In this document: piece by piece, positions 37,427 through 45,651 of the stretch
How the letters are laid out: each line of letters starts with the position of its first letter
Position numbering within the stretch: position 1 is the stretch's first letter
DNA from: CAYFLR01 sp964343805
Lineage (GTDB): Bacteria > Bdellovibrionota_B > Oligoflexia > CAYFLR01
Direction of reading: 5' to 3'
DNA: 64,000 nucleotides
Assembly (NCBI GenBank): GCA_964343805.1
Contig: CAYFLR010000024.1
Location: 16,779 to 80,778, forward strand
Program-made: the position numbers and the translations under genes
Notes under the pieces: generated by a model
Told to the model about the DNA's origin: nothing
Database searches by the model: none
The model's input: only the letters and a program-made list of their open reading frames with translations

Positions 37427-39147
37427 TCATCCGAAAAGCGAATATCATAACGGCTAATTTTACGATAGAGAGTGGAACGATCCATCTTCAGCTGACGAGC
37501 TGCCTTAGCCTTATTCCCCCCACAAGCTTGAACGGTATCGATAATCAGTTGCTTTTCTGAAACCGGTGATCTCGCAGGTATGGATGCTTCTGGTTCAATT
37601 ATTTGATTTTTACCGGCAATGAAATCCGGGGGTAAATGTTTCAAATGAATTTGCGGATCATGACACAGAACAATCGCATGTTCGATCACATGCTGAAGCT
37701 GCCTCACATTGCCTGGCCATGCATGGTTCATTAAGAGTTCAAGAACTTGCGGATCCACCTGTTCGATCTGTCGATGATAGGTTTTCCCGAGCTTCTCTAA
37801 AAAGTGGGAAACCAAGGCGGGAATATCACTCCGTCGATCTCTTAAGGGAGGCAAAGTAAGTTGAACCACCTTCAATCGATAGTAGAGGTCTTCTCGAAAG
37901 AGACCCTGGGCGACCTTTTGCTCTAGGTTTACATTGGTGGCGGCAATCACCCTTACATCAGTCTTGATGGTTTTATGCCCTCCAATGGGTTCGAATTCTT
38001 TTTCTTGAATTACTCTTAAAAGCTTGGCTTGCAAGGAGGGGGTAATATCACCAATTTCATCTAAAAAGATGGTTCCGCCGTTAGCTCGTTCAAAACGCCC
38101 GGCTTGATCTTTGATGGCTCCGGTAAAAGATCCCTTCACATGCCCAAAGAGTTCACTTTCAAGCAGAGTTTCAGGAAGAGCGGTGCAATTAATTTTAACT
38201 AAGGGCTGTTCACTGCGATTCCCTAAATAATGAAGAGCTTCGGTAACCAACTCTTTACCGGTGCCACTTTCACCGATAATTAAAACATTCACCGGAACAT
38301 CTTTGAGATCTTCAATCAGGTGATAAATATTTTGCATGGCCTCACTGCTACCCACTAGTCGGTGAAAGCTTTGCCGATCTTTCAGATCACGCTCTAAGGC
38401 CACGAGTCGGGATTGATCACGCACCACCATCACCGCACCTTGAGAGGTATTTTTTCCGTCTAAAAGAGGAGAGGCGGTGACCGAAACAACCTTTTCAACC
38501 GCAGGATCTTGACTGCAACTAATGTAATTATCTTCGTGAGTAGTGCCTGTTTCGAGAGTTTTCTCCAATACTGAAAAACACTTCTTGGAACAGGGGTGCT
38601 CTAATTTTCTAATGTCTTGTCCACGGAATGAGCGTTTCATCCCACAAAGATTTCGGTTACCCGATTCATTTGTTTCTAAGAGTTCATACTGAAAATTCAC
38701 GGTGTAAATGGTATCACTCACACTGCGAAAAATAGCCTTTAAATTAGATTGAACCTGTTTTACTTCCTCTTCCAGATATCTCTGTTTGAGAGCTAAATTA
38801 ACTGTCCGAGTAAGATCAATAGGTGTGGTAGGTTTAGCAAGATAATCAAAGGCCCCTAACCGGAGTGCCTCAGTGACAGTTTCCAAATTAGGATAGCCCG
38901 TCATTAAGGTCACCATACAGTCCGGATCTTGCTCTTTTAAAATTCGTAAAAGCTCAAGTCCGTTGTCCTCACCTAAGCGGATGTCCACAAATAGGAGTCC
39001 GAACTCATTTTGTTCCATATGGTAAAGAGCTTCTTTGATAGATGAGGCAGTAAAGACAGTATGACCTTCGTCACCTAAAATGCGAGTAAAGGAGAGACGA
39101 ATGCTCTCCTCATCATCAACAACTAGAATATTGGTTTTAAAATCCAT
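37423..39147 (-). CDS. sigma54-dependent response regulator with PAS domain (NtrC-like)
   Basis: A 574-residue protein. A receiver (Asp in LLFVDIRLGEDNG, DDEES pocket, Lys in AKPTTP) is followed by a PAS-like segment with several Cys (CSKKCFSVLE, NYISCSQD), then an AAA+ domain with Walker A GESGTGKE, the sigma54-contact loop GSFTGA, Walker B GGTIFLDEIGD and an Arg finger region, and a Fis-type HTH (GNKAKAARQLKMDRSTLYRK). The Cys-rich PAS could carry a metal or redox cofactor (inference). The ATG at 39147 is preferred to an in-frame TTG at 39165, which would overlap the gene upstream. It lies downstream of the Mms6-like and FeoB-associated-type genes. Confidence 0.9.
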   Translation of the reverse strand: MDFKTNILVVDDEESIRLSFTRILGDEGHTVFTASSIKEALYHMEQNEFGLLFVDIRLGEDNGLELLRILKEQDPDCMVTLMTGYPNLETVTEALRLGAFDYLAKPTTPIDLTRTVNLALKQRYLEEEVKQVQSNLKAIFRSVSDTIYTVNFQYELLETNESGNRNLCGMKRSFRGQDIRKLEHPCSKKCFSVLEKTLETGTTHEDNYISCSQDPAVEKVVSVTASPLLDGKNTSQGAVMVVRDQSRLVALERDLKDRQSFHRLVGSSEAMQNIYHLIEDLKDVPVNVLIIGESGTGKELVTEALHYLGNRSEQPLVKINCTALPETLLESELFGHVKGSFTGAIKDQAGRFERANGGTIFLDEIGDITPSLQAKLLRVIQEKEFEPIGGHKTIKTDVRVIAATNVNLEQKVAQGLFREDLYYRLKVVQLTLPPLRDRRSDIPALVSHFLEKLGKTYHRQIEQVDPQVLELLMNHAWPGNVRQLQHVIEHAIVLCHDPQIHLKHLPPDFIAGKNQIIEPEASIPARSPVSEKQLIIDTVQACGGNKAKAARQLKMDRSTLYRKISRYDIRFSDD

Positions 39148-39152
39148 ATTAC

Positions 39153-39329
39153 CTAGCGGCAGCAAGAGTTATTGGAAGAATCATCCTTTGGCTGATTGCC
39201 TTCTTCAGAAGGACCAGCTCCGCAACACCCACCTTTACAGCCTCCATCCTTCTTCTTAAAGGAACGGATCTGAAAGTAAAGTCCCACCGCCACAACAAAA
39301 ATGACTATTAAAATATCTCTAACTTCCAC
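39153..39329 (-). CDS. FeoB-associated Cys-rich membrane peptide-like protein
   Basis: A 58-residue protein from GTG 39329, with AGGATCT upstream. One TM helix (about 5-19) is followed by Lys residues and a Cys cluster GGCKGGCCGAGPS, then a second Cys pair at the C-terminus (NSCCR). This is the layout of the small FeoB-associated Cys-rich membrane proteins found next to ferrous iron transporters. No feoB is nearby. The context (Mms6-like gene 9 bases upstream) points to iron handling. It is too short for usual gene finding. Confidence 0.65.
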   Translation of the reverse strand: MEVRDILIVIFVVAVGLYFQIRSFKKKDGGCKGGCCGAGPSEEGNQPKDDSSNNSCCR

Positions 39330-39337
39330 TATAGATC

Positions 39338-39682
39338 CTAAAACTCGCCGTATTCTTCTTCTTTTTTCTTTTTATAAATATAGTATCCAAAACCTGCTGC
39401 AGCAAGTAACAAGGCAGGTCCAAAGGGGCCCAATCCCCAACCCAAACCTAAGCTCAGCCCTTTTCCAGACCATATAGTTGCAGAGGTTTTGGTAACTCCA
39501 GCATGGACACCAGCACCAGCCTTAACGCCAGCACCCTTTATTGCACCTGCTCCACCTTTTGCGGCACCAGCTCCCTTACCGGCAATTACTTGCCCTGCTT
39601 CCATTTCCGCTTCACGCTGCATAGCGCCTGCACCAGCTGCACCAGCAGCTCCCACAGCTTCGACTTCTTGTCCTGGTAACAT
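39338..39682 (-). CDS. mms6: Mms6-like magnetite-mineralisation protein
   Basis: A 114-residue protein. The N-terminal 70 residues are rich in Gly/Ala (AGAAGAGAMQREAE, GAGAAKGGAGAIKGAG). Then TIWSGKGLSLGLGWGLGPFG leads into a hydrophobic helix (PALLLAAAGFGYYIY) and an ionic tail KKKKEEEYGEF. Mms6 of Magnetospirillum has the same order: TIWTGKG, an LG-rich repeat, WGP, one TM helix and an acidic tail that binds iron at the crystal surface. AGGGGAT precedes the ATG. The match is from memory of the Mms6 sequence; the tail is shorter and more basic. It starts a minus-strand set with the FeoB-type peptide and the sigma54 regulator. Confidence 0.75.
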   Translation of the reverse strand: MLPGQEVEAVGAAGAAGAGAMQREAEMEAGQVIAGKGAGAAKGGAGAIKGAGVKAGAGVHAGVTKTSATIWSGKGLSLGLGWGLGPFGPALLLAAAGFGYYIYKKKKEEEYGEF

Positions 39683-39919
39683 AGAAATCCCCTTTTTGGT
39701 TTTTCAAACTAATGACAAATTCTCAAGGTAAGTATATGCAAAAAAGTTTATAAAAAGCTAGTAATAAAACACATTTTCTATCGATCTAAGGAGCTCATTC
39801 TTTAATCCTCAAGATTATAATAAACCTTGTGATAATTTGCATTAAGGGTAAATATAGACTATTATAGTTTATATATGCATTTAATATAAATCTTATTAAT
39901 CTGTATGATTGAAGGTATT

Positions 39920-41233
39920 ATGGCTGCTTTAGAAGATATTATCCGTCAAAGAATCATGGAATTTCATGAAGATGGTATTCCACAGTATTATCAGAGAGAT
40001 ATTGAAATACCTTTTATAGAAGACATGTCCAATACTATAATTGGAGGTCGTAAAGTAGGCAAAACATACCTCACCTATCAGGCAATTGATCACCTTTTAA
40101 AAACTGGAAAAATATCTTCCATTAAACAAGTGTGTTATCTACATTTTGATGATGAAACTCTCATGGAACTTAGAGTACAAGATTTAAGACTGATTGAATC
40201 CGTATTCTTTTCTTTGCAGAAAGAGACTAATTTAGACTTACCTGCCGTTTTCGTTTTTGATGAAATTCACCGGATAAAAGGGTGGGAAAATTATATACTC
40301 AGGCTCAAGAAGAGAAAAAATTGGTATGTCATAATTACCGGGTCGTCAGCCGACCTGAAAGAAGACAAGGTCTCCAGACAATTAAGAGGCAAATCATTTA
40401 CCACTTACCTTCATCCTTTGTCTTTCAAAGAGTATTTAAGATTTAACGAAATTTCTGTCAAAGAGAAGTACAGTACAAAAACCATAGTTGAGTATCAAAA
40501 GTCCTTTAAAAACTATCTTGACTGGGGTTCTTATCCAGCTCTTCCTCAAGTACCCATAAAGTTTAGAAGAGACTTACTTAGAAATTATTTCAATTCAATT
40601 ATTGCTTCAGATTTTCTTTATGACAAAAAAATCGCAAATGTTCCTGCTTTTAAGCTATTTCTACGAAATCTTATGCAAAAAAATGCTTGCTGCTATTGGC
40701 ATAAAAAGGAATTTAATAATATCTCATTTGCTGGTTACAAAATATCCCCAACAAGTCTTAGAAACTGGTATCTTTGGGCTGAAGAAAGGTTCATTTTAGC
40801 CAGCAATCACATATATACAGATTCATCAAAAAAAATCGAACAAAATTACCGGAAAATCTATACCATCGATTGGGCTTTATCTAATGCTGTTTCCTATATT
40901 AATGAACAAAGAATCACTCAAAATTTAGAATCCTTGGTGTATTGGCACCTTCATAGAAAAAATTACCATATCACTTATCTTTTGGTGGGAACTCAAAAAC
41001 ATGAAGTAGATTTCTTAGTTTCAGAAAAGAACTCTAAACCTCACTTGGCAATCCAAGTCTGTTATAATTTAAGAAGCCAAGAAACAATAGAACGAGAGAT
41101 CCGGAGTTTAAAAGAAGTAAAAAAGATTTACCCCGATATCCAATGCCAAATCATTAGTGGCAGTGATCAAAAGATAAAAACTGATGAGCAGATTGAAATA
41201 ATTCCTGCTTGGCGCTGGTGCTTGGAATTATGA
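39920..41233 (+). CDS. DUF4143-type AAA ATPase
   Basis: A 437-residue protein. Walker A is GGRKVGKTYLT, Walker B VFVFDEIHRIKGWE and sensor IITGSSADL. The C-terminal DUF4143-like nuclease-fold part carries ETIEREIRSLKE near the end. The start at 39920 (GAAGGT just upstream) is preferred to an earlier in-frame ATG at 39905. Members are patchily distributed and often exchanged between genomes. It is lower in G+C than its neighbours and is the only plus-strand gene between the Mms6-like gene and the magnetosome operon, so it may be a later arrival. Its role is unknown. Confidence 0.8.
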   Translation: MAALEDIIRQRIMEFHEDGIPQYYQRDIEIPFIEDMSNTIIGGRKVGKTYLTYQAIDHLLKTGKISSIKQVCYLHFDDETLMELRVQDLRLIESVFFSLQKETNLDLPAVFVFDEIHRIKGWENYILRLKKRKNWYVIITGSSADLKEDKVSRQLRGKSFTTYLHPLSFKEYLRFNEISVKEKYSTKTIVEYQKSFKNYLDWGSYPALPQVPIKFRRDLLRNYFNSIIASDFLYDKKIANVPAFKLFLRNLMQKNACCYWHKKEFNNISFAGYKISPTSLRNWYLWAEERFILASNHIYTDSSKKIEQNYRKIYTIDWALSNAVSYINEQRITQNLESLVYWHLHRKNYHITYLLVGTQKHEVDFLVSEKNSKPHLAIQVCYNLRSQETIEREIRSLKEVKKIYPDIQCQIISGSDQKIKTDEQIEIIPAWRWCLEL

Positions 41234-41259
41234 GCTAGATAGAAAAAAATAAATTACAC

Positions 41260-42084
41260 TTATTCTTCGACAGGCAGCAAAGGGTCATAATCTTTATATT
41301 TACCCTTCAACCAACGCTTTTGAAAAGTCCTGGTGGCAGTGAGGCCCACATCTTTGATAAACCAACCATTCACCGAACCACCTACAACCGCTCCAATAAC
41401 AGGGATGAGTTGAAGCGCTTTTCTGCGGGTGATATTTACCCCTAATTGAGAAGCGAGCTTCTTAATAGTCAGTTTGCCGGTTTCTTTTGAGAGTTGGTCG
41501 GTGGCTATTTTTTCTGCAACCGTTTCTGCCGCCTGAGCTGCAATAGCAGCTTCAATTCCTTTTAAGGTTGTGAGTGCGGTTACTTTTTCTGTCACCGAGT
41601 TCGCTCCCGAGGCAGATAAAATTCCAAGTACAAAGTTTTTCTCAGCAGCGGTGGTGGTATCAAAACCGTAGCAAAGACCAACTTTATGGATGGTTCTTAA
41701 GGCAAGAGTGATAACAGCCGGCACATCGAGTGCTAAAGTTAAAACGCCTCCCACTCCCGTGGCGGCACCTTCCACTACTCCGACTCCGGTTGCCCAGTTA
41801 CAAACCTCTTTAGCCAGTTTATCAGAAACTGCTAAATCTTTGGTTCGGAGTTCATGAATTTCCGTAACTCCGGCTTTTTTTAAAATATCATCTTTATCAG
41901 TTAAAAAAGAGGCGGCATCATTGAAGCCTTCTATAAGCCCTTTCATAATAGACTTAGGGATCATTTTTTGTAGGAGCCATGAAAAAGGGACGGTGGCCGG
42001 AACCAGCATCTGAGTCACCACGCCCGGTTCTTCCACTGTCCAATCTTGAATCGCTTTGACCTGCTCTTTTTCGTAATTTTCCAT
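41260..42084 (-). CDS. EcsC-family protein
   Basis: A 274-residue protein with the EcsC core: ATGVGGVLTLALDVPAVITL, ALRTIHKVGLCYGFD and GAVVGGSVNGWFIKDVG. EcsC proteins are membrane-associated and poorly understood, with roles linked to ABC transport or protein secretion. It is the last gene of the minus-strand magnetosome run, 3 bases after the preceding gene. The amphipathic helices could let it sit on the magnetosome membrane (inference). Confidence 0.8.
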   Translation of the reverse strand: MENYEKEQVKAIQDWTVEEPGVVTQMLVPATVPFSWLLQKMIPKSIMKGLIEGFNDAASFLTDKDDILKKAGVTEIHELRTKDLAVSDKLAKEVCNWATGVGVVEGAATGVGGVLTLALDVPAVITLALRTIHKVGLCYGFDTTTAAEKNFVLGILSASGANSVTEKVTALTTLKGIEAAIAAQAAETVAEKIATDQLSKETGKLTIKKLASQLGVNITRRKALQLIPVIGAVVGGSVNGWFIKDVGLTATRTFQKRWLKGKYKDYDPLLPVEE

Positions 42085-42087
42085 AGA

Positions 42088-42468
42088 CTAAACTGGGGTA
42101 TGGCCAATGATAGCTATTGCAACGAGGACCACTGTTAATATTCGCTGAATGGTGAGAAGGCGATTTCTTTGCTCTGTTCCTCTTAGATAGTTGGACCAAA
42201 GAAGACCACCTGATATACACAACCAGACGGTTAAAAGAAAAGTGGCTTTTAAAAAATAGGGTCGCATGGGAGCATAATGTCCATGAAAAAACTGAAATGT
42301 GACCGCGAGTAAGTTAAATGTAATATGCACTTTTAAGTATTGAGCCATCACATATTCAACGGCTCTAGTCACAGGAAAGGCTCTGGAAATAAAACGAGCC
42401 GGAATATAGACATTAGCTATAATAAGACAGTATAGGGTGAGTTGCCCCATTAGTTCGACATTTCTCAT
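42088..42468 (-). CDS. bis-His four-helix membrane protein (ferric-reductase-like), copy 2
   Basis: A 126-residue protein with about four TM helices. It aligns with the protein at 57750-58238: ANVYIPARFISRAF against ANTYVPAKWLRFMF, YLKVHITFNLLAVTFQFFHG against YLGYHCILNIVAFLVAVFHC, then a TM with GG. The His residues spaced 14 apart within one helix are what b-type haem binding in ferric-reductase/YedZ-like domains needs. MamZ of alphaproteobacterial magnetosomes ends in a domain of this kind. The haem role here is inference. Confidence 0.65.
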   Translation of the reverse strand: MRNVELMGQLTLYCLIIANVYIPARFISRAFPVTRAVEYVMAQYLKVHITFNLLAVTFQFFHGHYAPMRPYFLKATFLLTVWLCISGGLLWSNYLRGTEQRNRLLTIQRILTVVLVAIAIIGHTPV

Positions 42469-42491
42469 ATTTAAAACTCTAACTTATTTCT

Positions 42492-42731
42492 TTATTGGTT
42501 GGTCCCACAATAGCGGCAGGCTGCAGCTTGTTCTTTTATGACTTCACGACAGTTGGTGCACTCTTTATTGAATCCTTCTCGAGCAACAGCAGGAAGGAAA
42601 AAAACGAGAAGACCAAAGATGCTAAAGAAAAAACCGATGGCAAACCAAATATAGTTATTGCGGCCTTTTTCCTGAGCGATCATCATGCTGATGATACCAA
42701 AGAATATTCCTACTAAAATCATAATGATCAT
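42492..42731 (-). CDS. two-TM protein with C-terminal zinc ribbon
   Basis: A 79-residue protein. Two TM helices (about 1-18 and 27-48) are followed by a Cys4 ribbon CTNCREVIKEQAAACRYCG. Similar small proteins occur widely. Here its ATG overlaps the stop of the TPR gene (ATGA), placing it in the magnetosome operon. It could bind zinc or iron on the cytoplasmic face. Confidence 0.7.
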   Translation of the reverse strand: MIIMILVGIFFGIISMMIAQEKGRNNYIWFAIGFFFSIFGLLVFFLPAVAREGFNKECTNCREVIKEQAAACRYCGTNQ

Positions 42732-43504
42732 AATACGGTCCTCCCAACTGGTGATGTCTTAACAGAGATGGCTTTCTTGTAAAAGGAGATGGCTTGAACA
42801 TAATCTTCTTTTTGATCGTAACACTGGCCGATGGCTTGATAGATCGGAGTCAACGGCAATAGTTGCAAGGCTTTATTATAATAGGCAATGCTTTCATCTA
42901 TACGGTTCCACTTCTCTAAAATTCGGCCTAAGCGAAAACAGGCTCCCACATGATGGGGATTCAGTTCCACTAATTCACGAAGAGTGGCAAGAGCCAGTTC
43001 ATAATCCTTTTGCCCCTCATATGATACGGCTAAATAAAAATAAGCCGCTTGATAGGTGGGATGATACTGAACAACACTTTTCAAAGCCTCGATGGCCACT
43101 TCCCATCTTTCCACTTCGATAGCAGATCTTGCCATGTTTAATTGGATTTGAGGATCTCGATGATAATGATCCTTGATTTCCATATAAAAACCGAGAGCTT
43201 CTTGATAGGCCTCTTTATTAAACAGAATCTCTGCTCGCTGAAGGGTCATTTCTTGTTCATCTTCTACTTTTATTTTGAGAACTTTTTCATAACCTTCAAT
43301 GACTTTACCAAAGGAGCGGCCCAATTTTTGACTCATCCGACCTGTCCATTTATCCTCGGCAATCAGCTTTTCTTTCTTACCGAACATGGATTTCGAAAGT
43401 TCTTTATCAATTTGAGCTGTCATCAAAAGATCAGCATAATGCTTAGGACAGCAGCCCTCTTTAACCCCTTCTTCTTTGCATTTAACTATTTTACACTCTT
43501 CCAT
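42728..43504 (-). CDS. second MamA-like TPR protein with N-terminal CCCH knuckle
   Basis: A 258-residue protein starting at the ATG before EECKIVKC; upstream in-frame Met and Lys/Arg residues overlap the previous gene and are unlikely to be translated. An N-terminal C-x4-C-x8-9-C-x2-H element (CKIVKCKEEGVKEGCCPKH) is followed by a linker and at least five TPR units (NMARSAIEVERWEVAIEALK, YFYLAVSYEGQKDYELALAT). MamA is the magnetosome TPR scaffold; the protein at 59013 has the same knuckle and is the better MamA candidate. This copy may coat the same vesicle. Confidence 0.75.
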   Translation of the reverse strand: MEECKIVKCKEEGVKEGCCPKHYADLLMTAQIDKELSKSMFGKKEKLIAEDKWTGRMSQKLGRSFGKVIEGYEKVLKIKVEDEQEMTLQRAEILFNKEAYQEALGFYMEIKDHYHRDPQIQLNMARSAIEVERWEVAIEALKSVVQYHPTYQAAYFYLAVSYEGQKDYELALATLRELVELNPHHVGACFRLGRILEKWNRIDESIAYYNKALQLLPLTPIYQAIGQCYDQKEDYVQAISFYKKAISVKTSPVGRTVL

Positions 43505-43508
43505 AGTT

Positions 43509-44552
43509 TTACTTCTTCTTCTTTTTCTTTTTTTGCTTTTTAAGGATTTTTTCAATTAGCTCAGCTTTGTTCACTGAAGGCTTGATATTGGTAATACCTT
43601 GATCAACTAAGATATTAACCAGTTCCTCTTTAGTTTTTTCTCTAAGTTTTCCTTTGGTGTATTTAGCACCATCATCTTTAGAAGCGTCTTTCGCATCATC
43701 TTTATTGGCATCTGTTGCTTTGGCCGCTTCTGTTTTAACCCCAGAGAGATCCATTTTTTTACTGGCATCTGCTGTTGGCATACCAAGTAAGTCGTCTCCA
43801 GGAACTGTAGGCTTTTTAGCTTCAGGAGCCTTGGGAGCTTCTGGCTTTTTCACTTCAGCTGGCTTGGGAGGTTCAGGTTTTTTTACTTCGGGAGCCTTGG
43901 TTTCTACTTTGGGCATTCCTAATAGGTCATCTTTTGGAGCTTCAGCCTTTTTTTCCTCCGGTTTTTTCATTTCCGGCTTCTTCTCTTCTGGCTTCTTCTC
44001 TTCCGGTTTCTTCATTTCCGGTTTCTTCTCTTCCGGTTTCTTCATTTCAGCTGGTTTGGGAGCCTCTGCTTTTTTCAATTCAGGACCTTTTGCTTCTGGC
44101 ATTTTGGGCTCAGGCATGGGCACTTCAGGTTTCTTTGGTGGCTCTGGTGCTTTAGCAGTGGCAGGGGGTGGTGCTACGATGGTTTTTCGTAAGTCAGGAG
44201 ATAACTTCTCCTCTGGTTTTTTGTCCTCTTTAGGTTCCACTTTTGGAGCAGGAGCTTTTGGAGCCTTTGGTTTGGTTGGCTTTTGATCCACTTTATTTAA
44301 AGGTTCAGTTGTACCGGTGAGCTCATTCACTTGATCAGCGGTCTTTTGTACAAAGTCACTGGCTTTGTGAGTGATAGCAGCCCATCCATCCAAAGCTTTC
44401 TCTTTGGCGAGATTCACTTTGTCTTTCATCTCTACTTTATCAAGTAATTCCTCTTCAAATCTAACAACTCTACCGATTGCAACTCCGACGAGACGAGAGG
44501 CCAGGTTCAAAACCGAGGTTCTGTTTTTCTTATAATCGTCATTTCCACTCAT
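43509..44552 (-). CDS. Pro/Glu/Lys-repeat linker protein with SAP-like end
   Basis: A 347-residue protein. The helical N-terminus (about 15-80) resembles phasin-like amphipathic helices. A 190-residue low-complexity region follows, built of EKKPE/MKKPE units and two DDLLGMP motifs (about 40 residues apart). A SAP/Rho-N-like two-helix unit (TKEELVNILVDQGITNIKP) and a poly-Lys end close it. MamJ, which tethers magnetosomes to the MamK filament, is also a repetitive charged protein, so an analogous tethering role is possible (inference; no sequence match). It lies 4 bases before the TPR gene. Confidence 0.7.
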   Translation of the reverse strand: MSGNDDYKKNRTSVLNLASRLVGVAIGRVVRFEEELLDKVEMKDKVNLAKEKALDGWAAITHKASDFVQKTADQVNELTGTTEPLNKVDQKPTKPKAPKAPAPKVEPKEDKKPEEKLSPDLRKTIVAPPPATAKAPEPPKKPEVPMPEPKMPEAKGPELKKAEAPKPAEMKKPEEKKPEMKKPEEKKPEEKKPEMKKPEEKKAEAPKDDLLGMPKVETKAPEVKKPEPPKPAEVKKPEAPKAPEAKKPTVPGDDLLGMPTADASKKMDLSGVKTEAAKATDANKDDAKDASKDDGAKYTKGKLREKTKEELVNILVDQGITNIKPSVNKAELIEKILKKQKKKKKKK

Positions 44553-44608
44553 GTTTCCGTTACCCCATTAATGTTAAAAAAAAAAATCGGAATCCTACGA
44601 AAGCACTG

Positions 44609-44773
44609 TTATGCCTTCATTGCATCAGTATAACCATCCCAAAAAGATGATTTAATTTGGTCTGCAGTGGATTTAATTTTATCATTTACCTTACCCATAA
44701 TTTCTGGCTTGGTTTTATAAAGTACATAAATTCCACCAACCACGACAACTAATCCTCCAATAACCTTACCCAT
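44609..44773 (-). CDS. small single-TM protein
   Basis: A 54-residue protein found by reading the space between two larger genes. One Gly/Val-rich TM helix (about 4-19) is followed by a basic amphipathic helix (KVNDKIKSTADQIKSSFWDG). A clear GGAG lies 7 bases upstream of the ATG. The layout resembles small magnetosome membrane proteins, but I cannot name it. Confidence 0.6.
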   Translation of the reverse strand: MGKVIGGLVVVVGGIYVLYKTKPEIMGKVNDKIKSTADQIKSSFWDGYTDAMKA

Positions 44774-44836
44774 GATACTCTCCTTGTTTATTAATTTTTA
44801 TAAACCCTATATTTTAATATTTAAATTTCCTATACA

Positions 44837-45643
44837 TTATAATACATGACTGACCATTTTGATACCTAAACCCACGAGCAGCATAGCGATCAGCTTACGA
44901 ATCAAATGCCCCGAAGTATTCTGAGCGAGTCCGGCTCCCACTCTTGCTCCAACGATTGAACCTAGAGCCATGGGCATCATAAAATCAATCTTAATATTAC
45001 CAAAGCTCCAATAGAGCAGCATGGCAACAAAAGAGGAGACACACAGAATAAAGTGGGAAGTGCCCAGGGCCAAATGAGTGGGCAGCCTCAAAAACATGAT
45101 TAAAAAGGGCACATGAATGATTCCCCCGCCAATTCCTAGCAGGTTGGAAACAAAACCAATCACAAAGGTTCCAATCACACCCAGTTCTAAACTGGTACTG
45201 TAGGAAACTTTGTTCCCTTGATTATCCACAATGGTGGTCACCCGATTGTATTTATAGTCTGGCAGAACCTTAAAATGACTGCCTTTGAAAAACAGATAAT
45301 AGGCAATGACAAATAAGACCAGTGAGAAGAAAAAGAGAAAAAAGGAAGTAGAATAGGACTGAACCACAAAAGGACCAATGATAGCACCAGGCAATATTGC
45401 CACAGCCAGCTTTTTAGCCAAACTAAAGTCCATAGACTTTTTATGGTAATAGATAATGGACCCTGCCAAGGTGTTAAAAAAGATCACACCAATAGAGGTT
45501 CCAATAGCCTCTTGGGGACTAAAAGAAAACAGCAAGATCAAAAAAGGTACATGCAGCCATCCGCCCCCAACGCCCAGTAGGGTGCCTAAGGTCCCGATAC
45601 CGAGACCAAATAGCATGAGAAAAATGGTCTGTAATACAAACAT
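44837..45643 (-). CDS. stand-alone TauE/SafE-family transporter
   Basis: A 268-residue, eight-TM protein of the TauE/SafE group, with the paired family motifs GTLLGVGGGWLHVPFLILLF and LLGIGGGIIHVPFLIMF. In Magnetospirillum a TauE domain is fused to the C-terminus of MamO. Here the protease-like part (51550-52371) and the TauE part are separate genes of one operon. The substrate is unknown (sulfur-containing anions in the family). It is 8 bases after the ferredoxin gene. Confidence 0.85.
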   Translation of the reverse strand: MFVLQTIFLMLFGLGIGTLGTLLGVGGGWLHVPFLILLFSFSPQEAIGTSIGVIFFNTLAGSIIYYHKKSMDFSLAKKLAVAILPGAIIGPFVVQSYSTSFFLFFFSLVLFVIAYYLFFKGSHFKVLPDYKYNRVTTIVDNQGNKVSYSTSLELGVIGTFVIGFVSNLLGIGGGIIHVPFLIMFLRLPTHLALGTSHFILCVSSFVAMLLYWSFGNIKIDFMMPMALGSIVGARVGAGLAQNTSGHLIRKLIAMLLVGLGIKMVSHVL

Positions 45644-45651
45644 GCTGCTTC

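Noticed and set aside
43654..44286. 210-codon frame on the plus strand within the Pro/Glu/Lys gene
   Set aside because: A reverse-strand shadow of repetitive GA-rich DNA; its Ser/Gly/Phe repeats mirror the EKKPE units.
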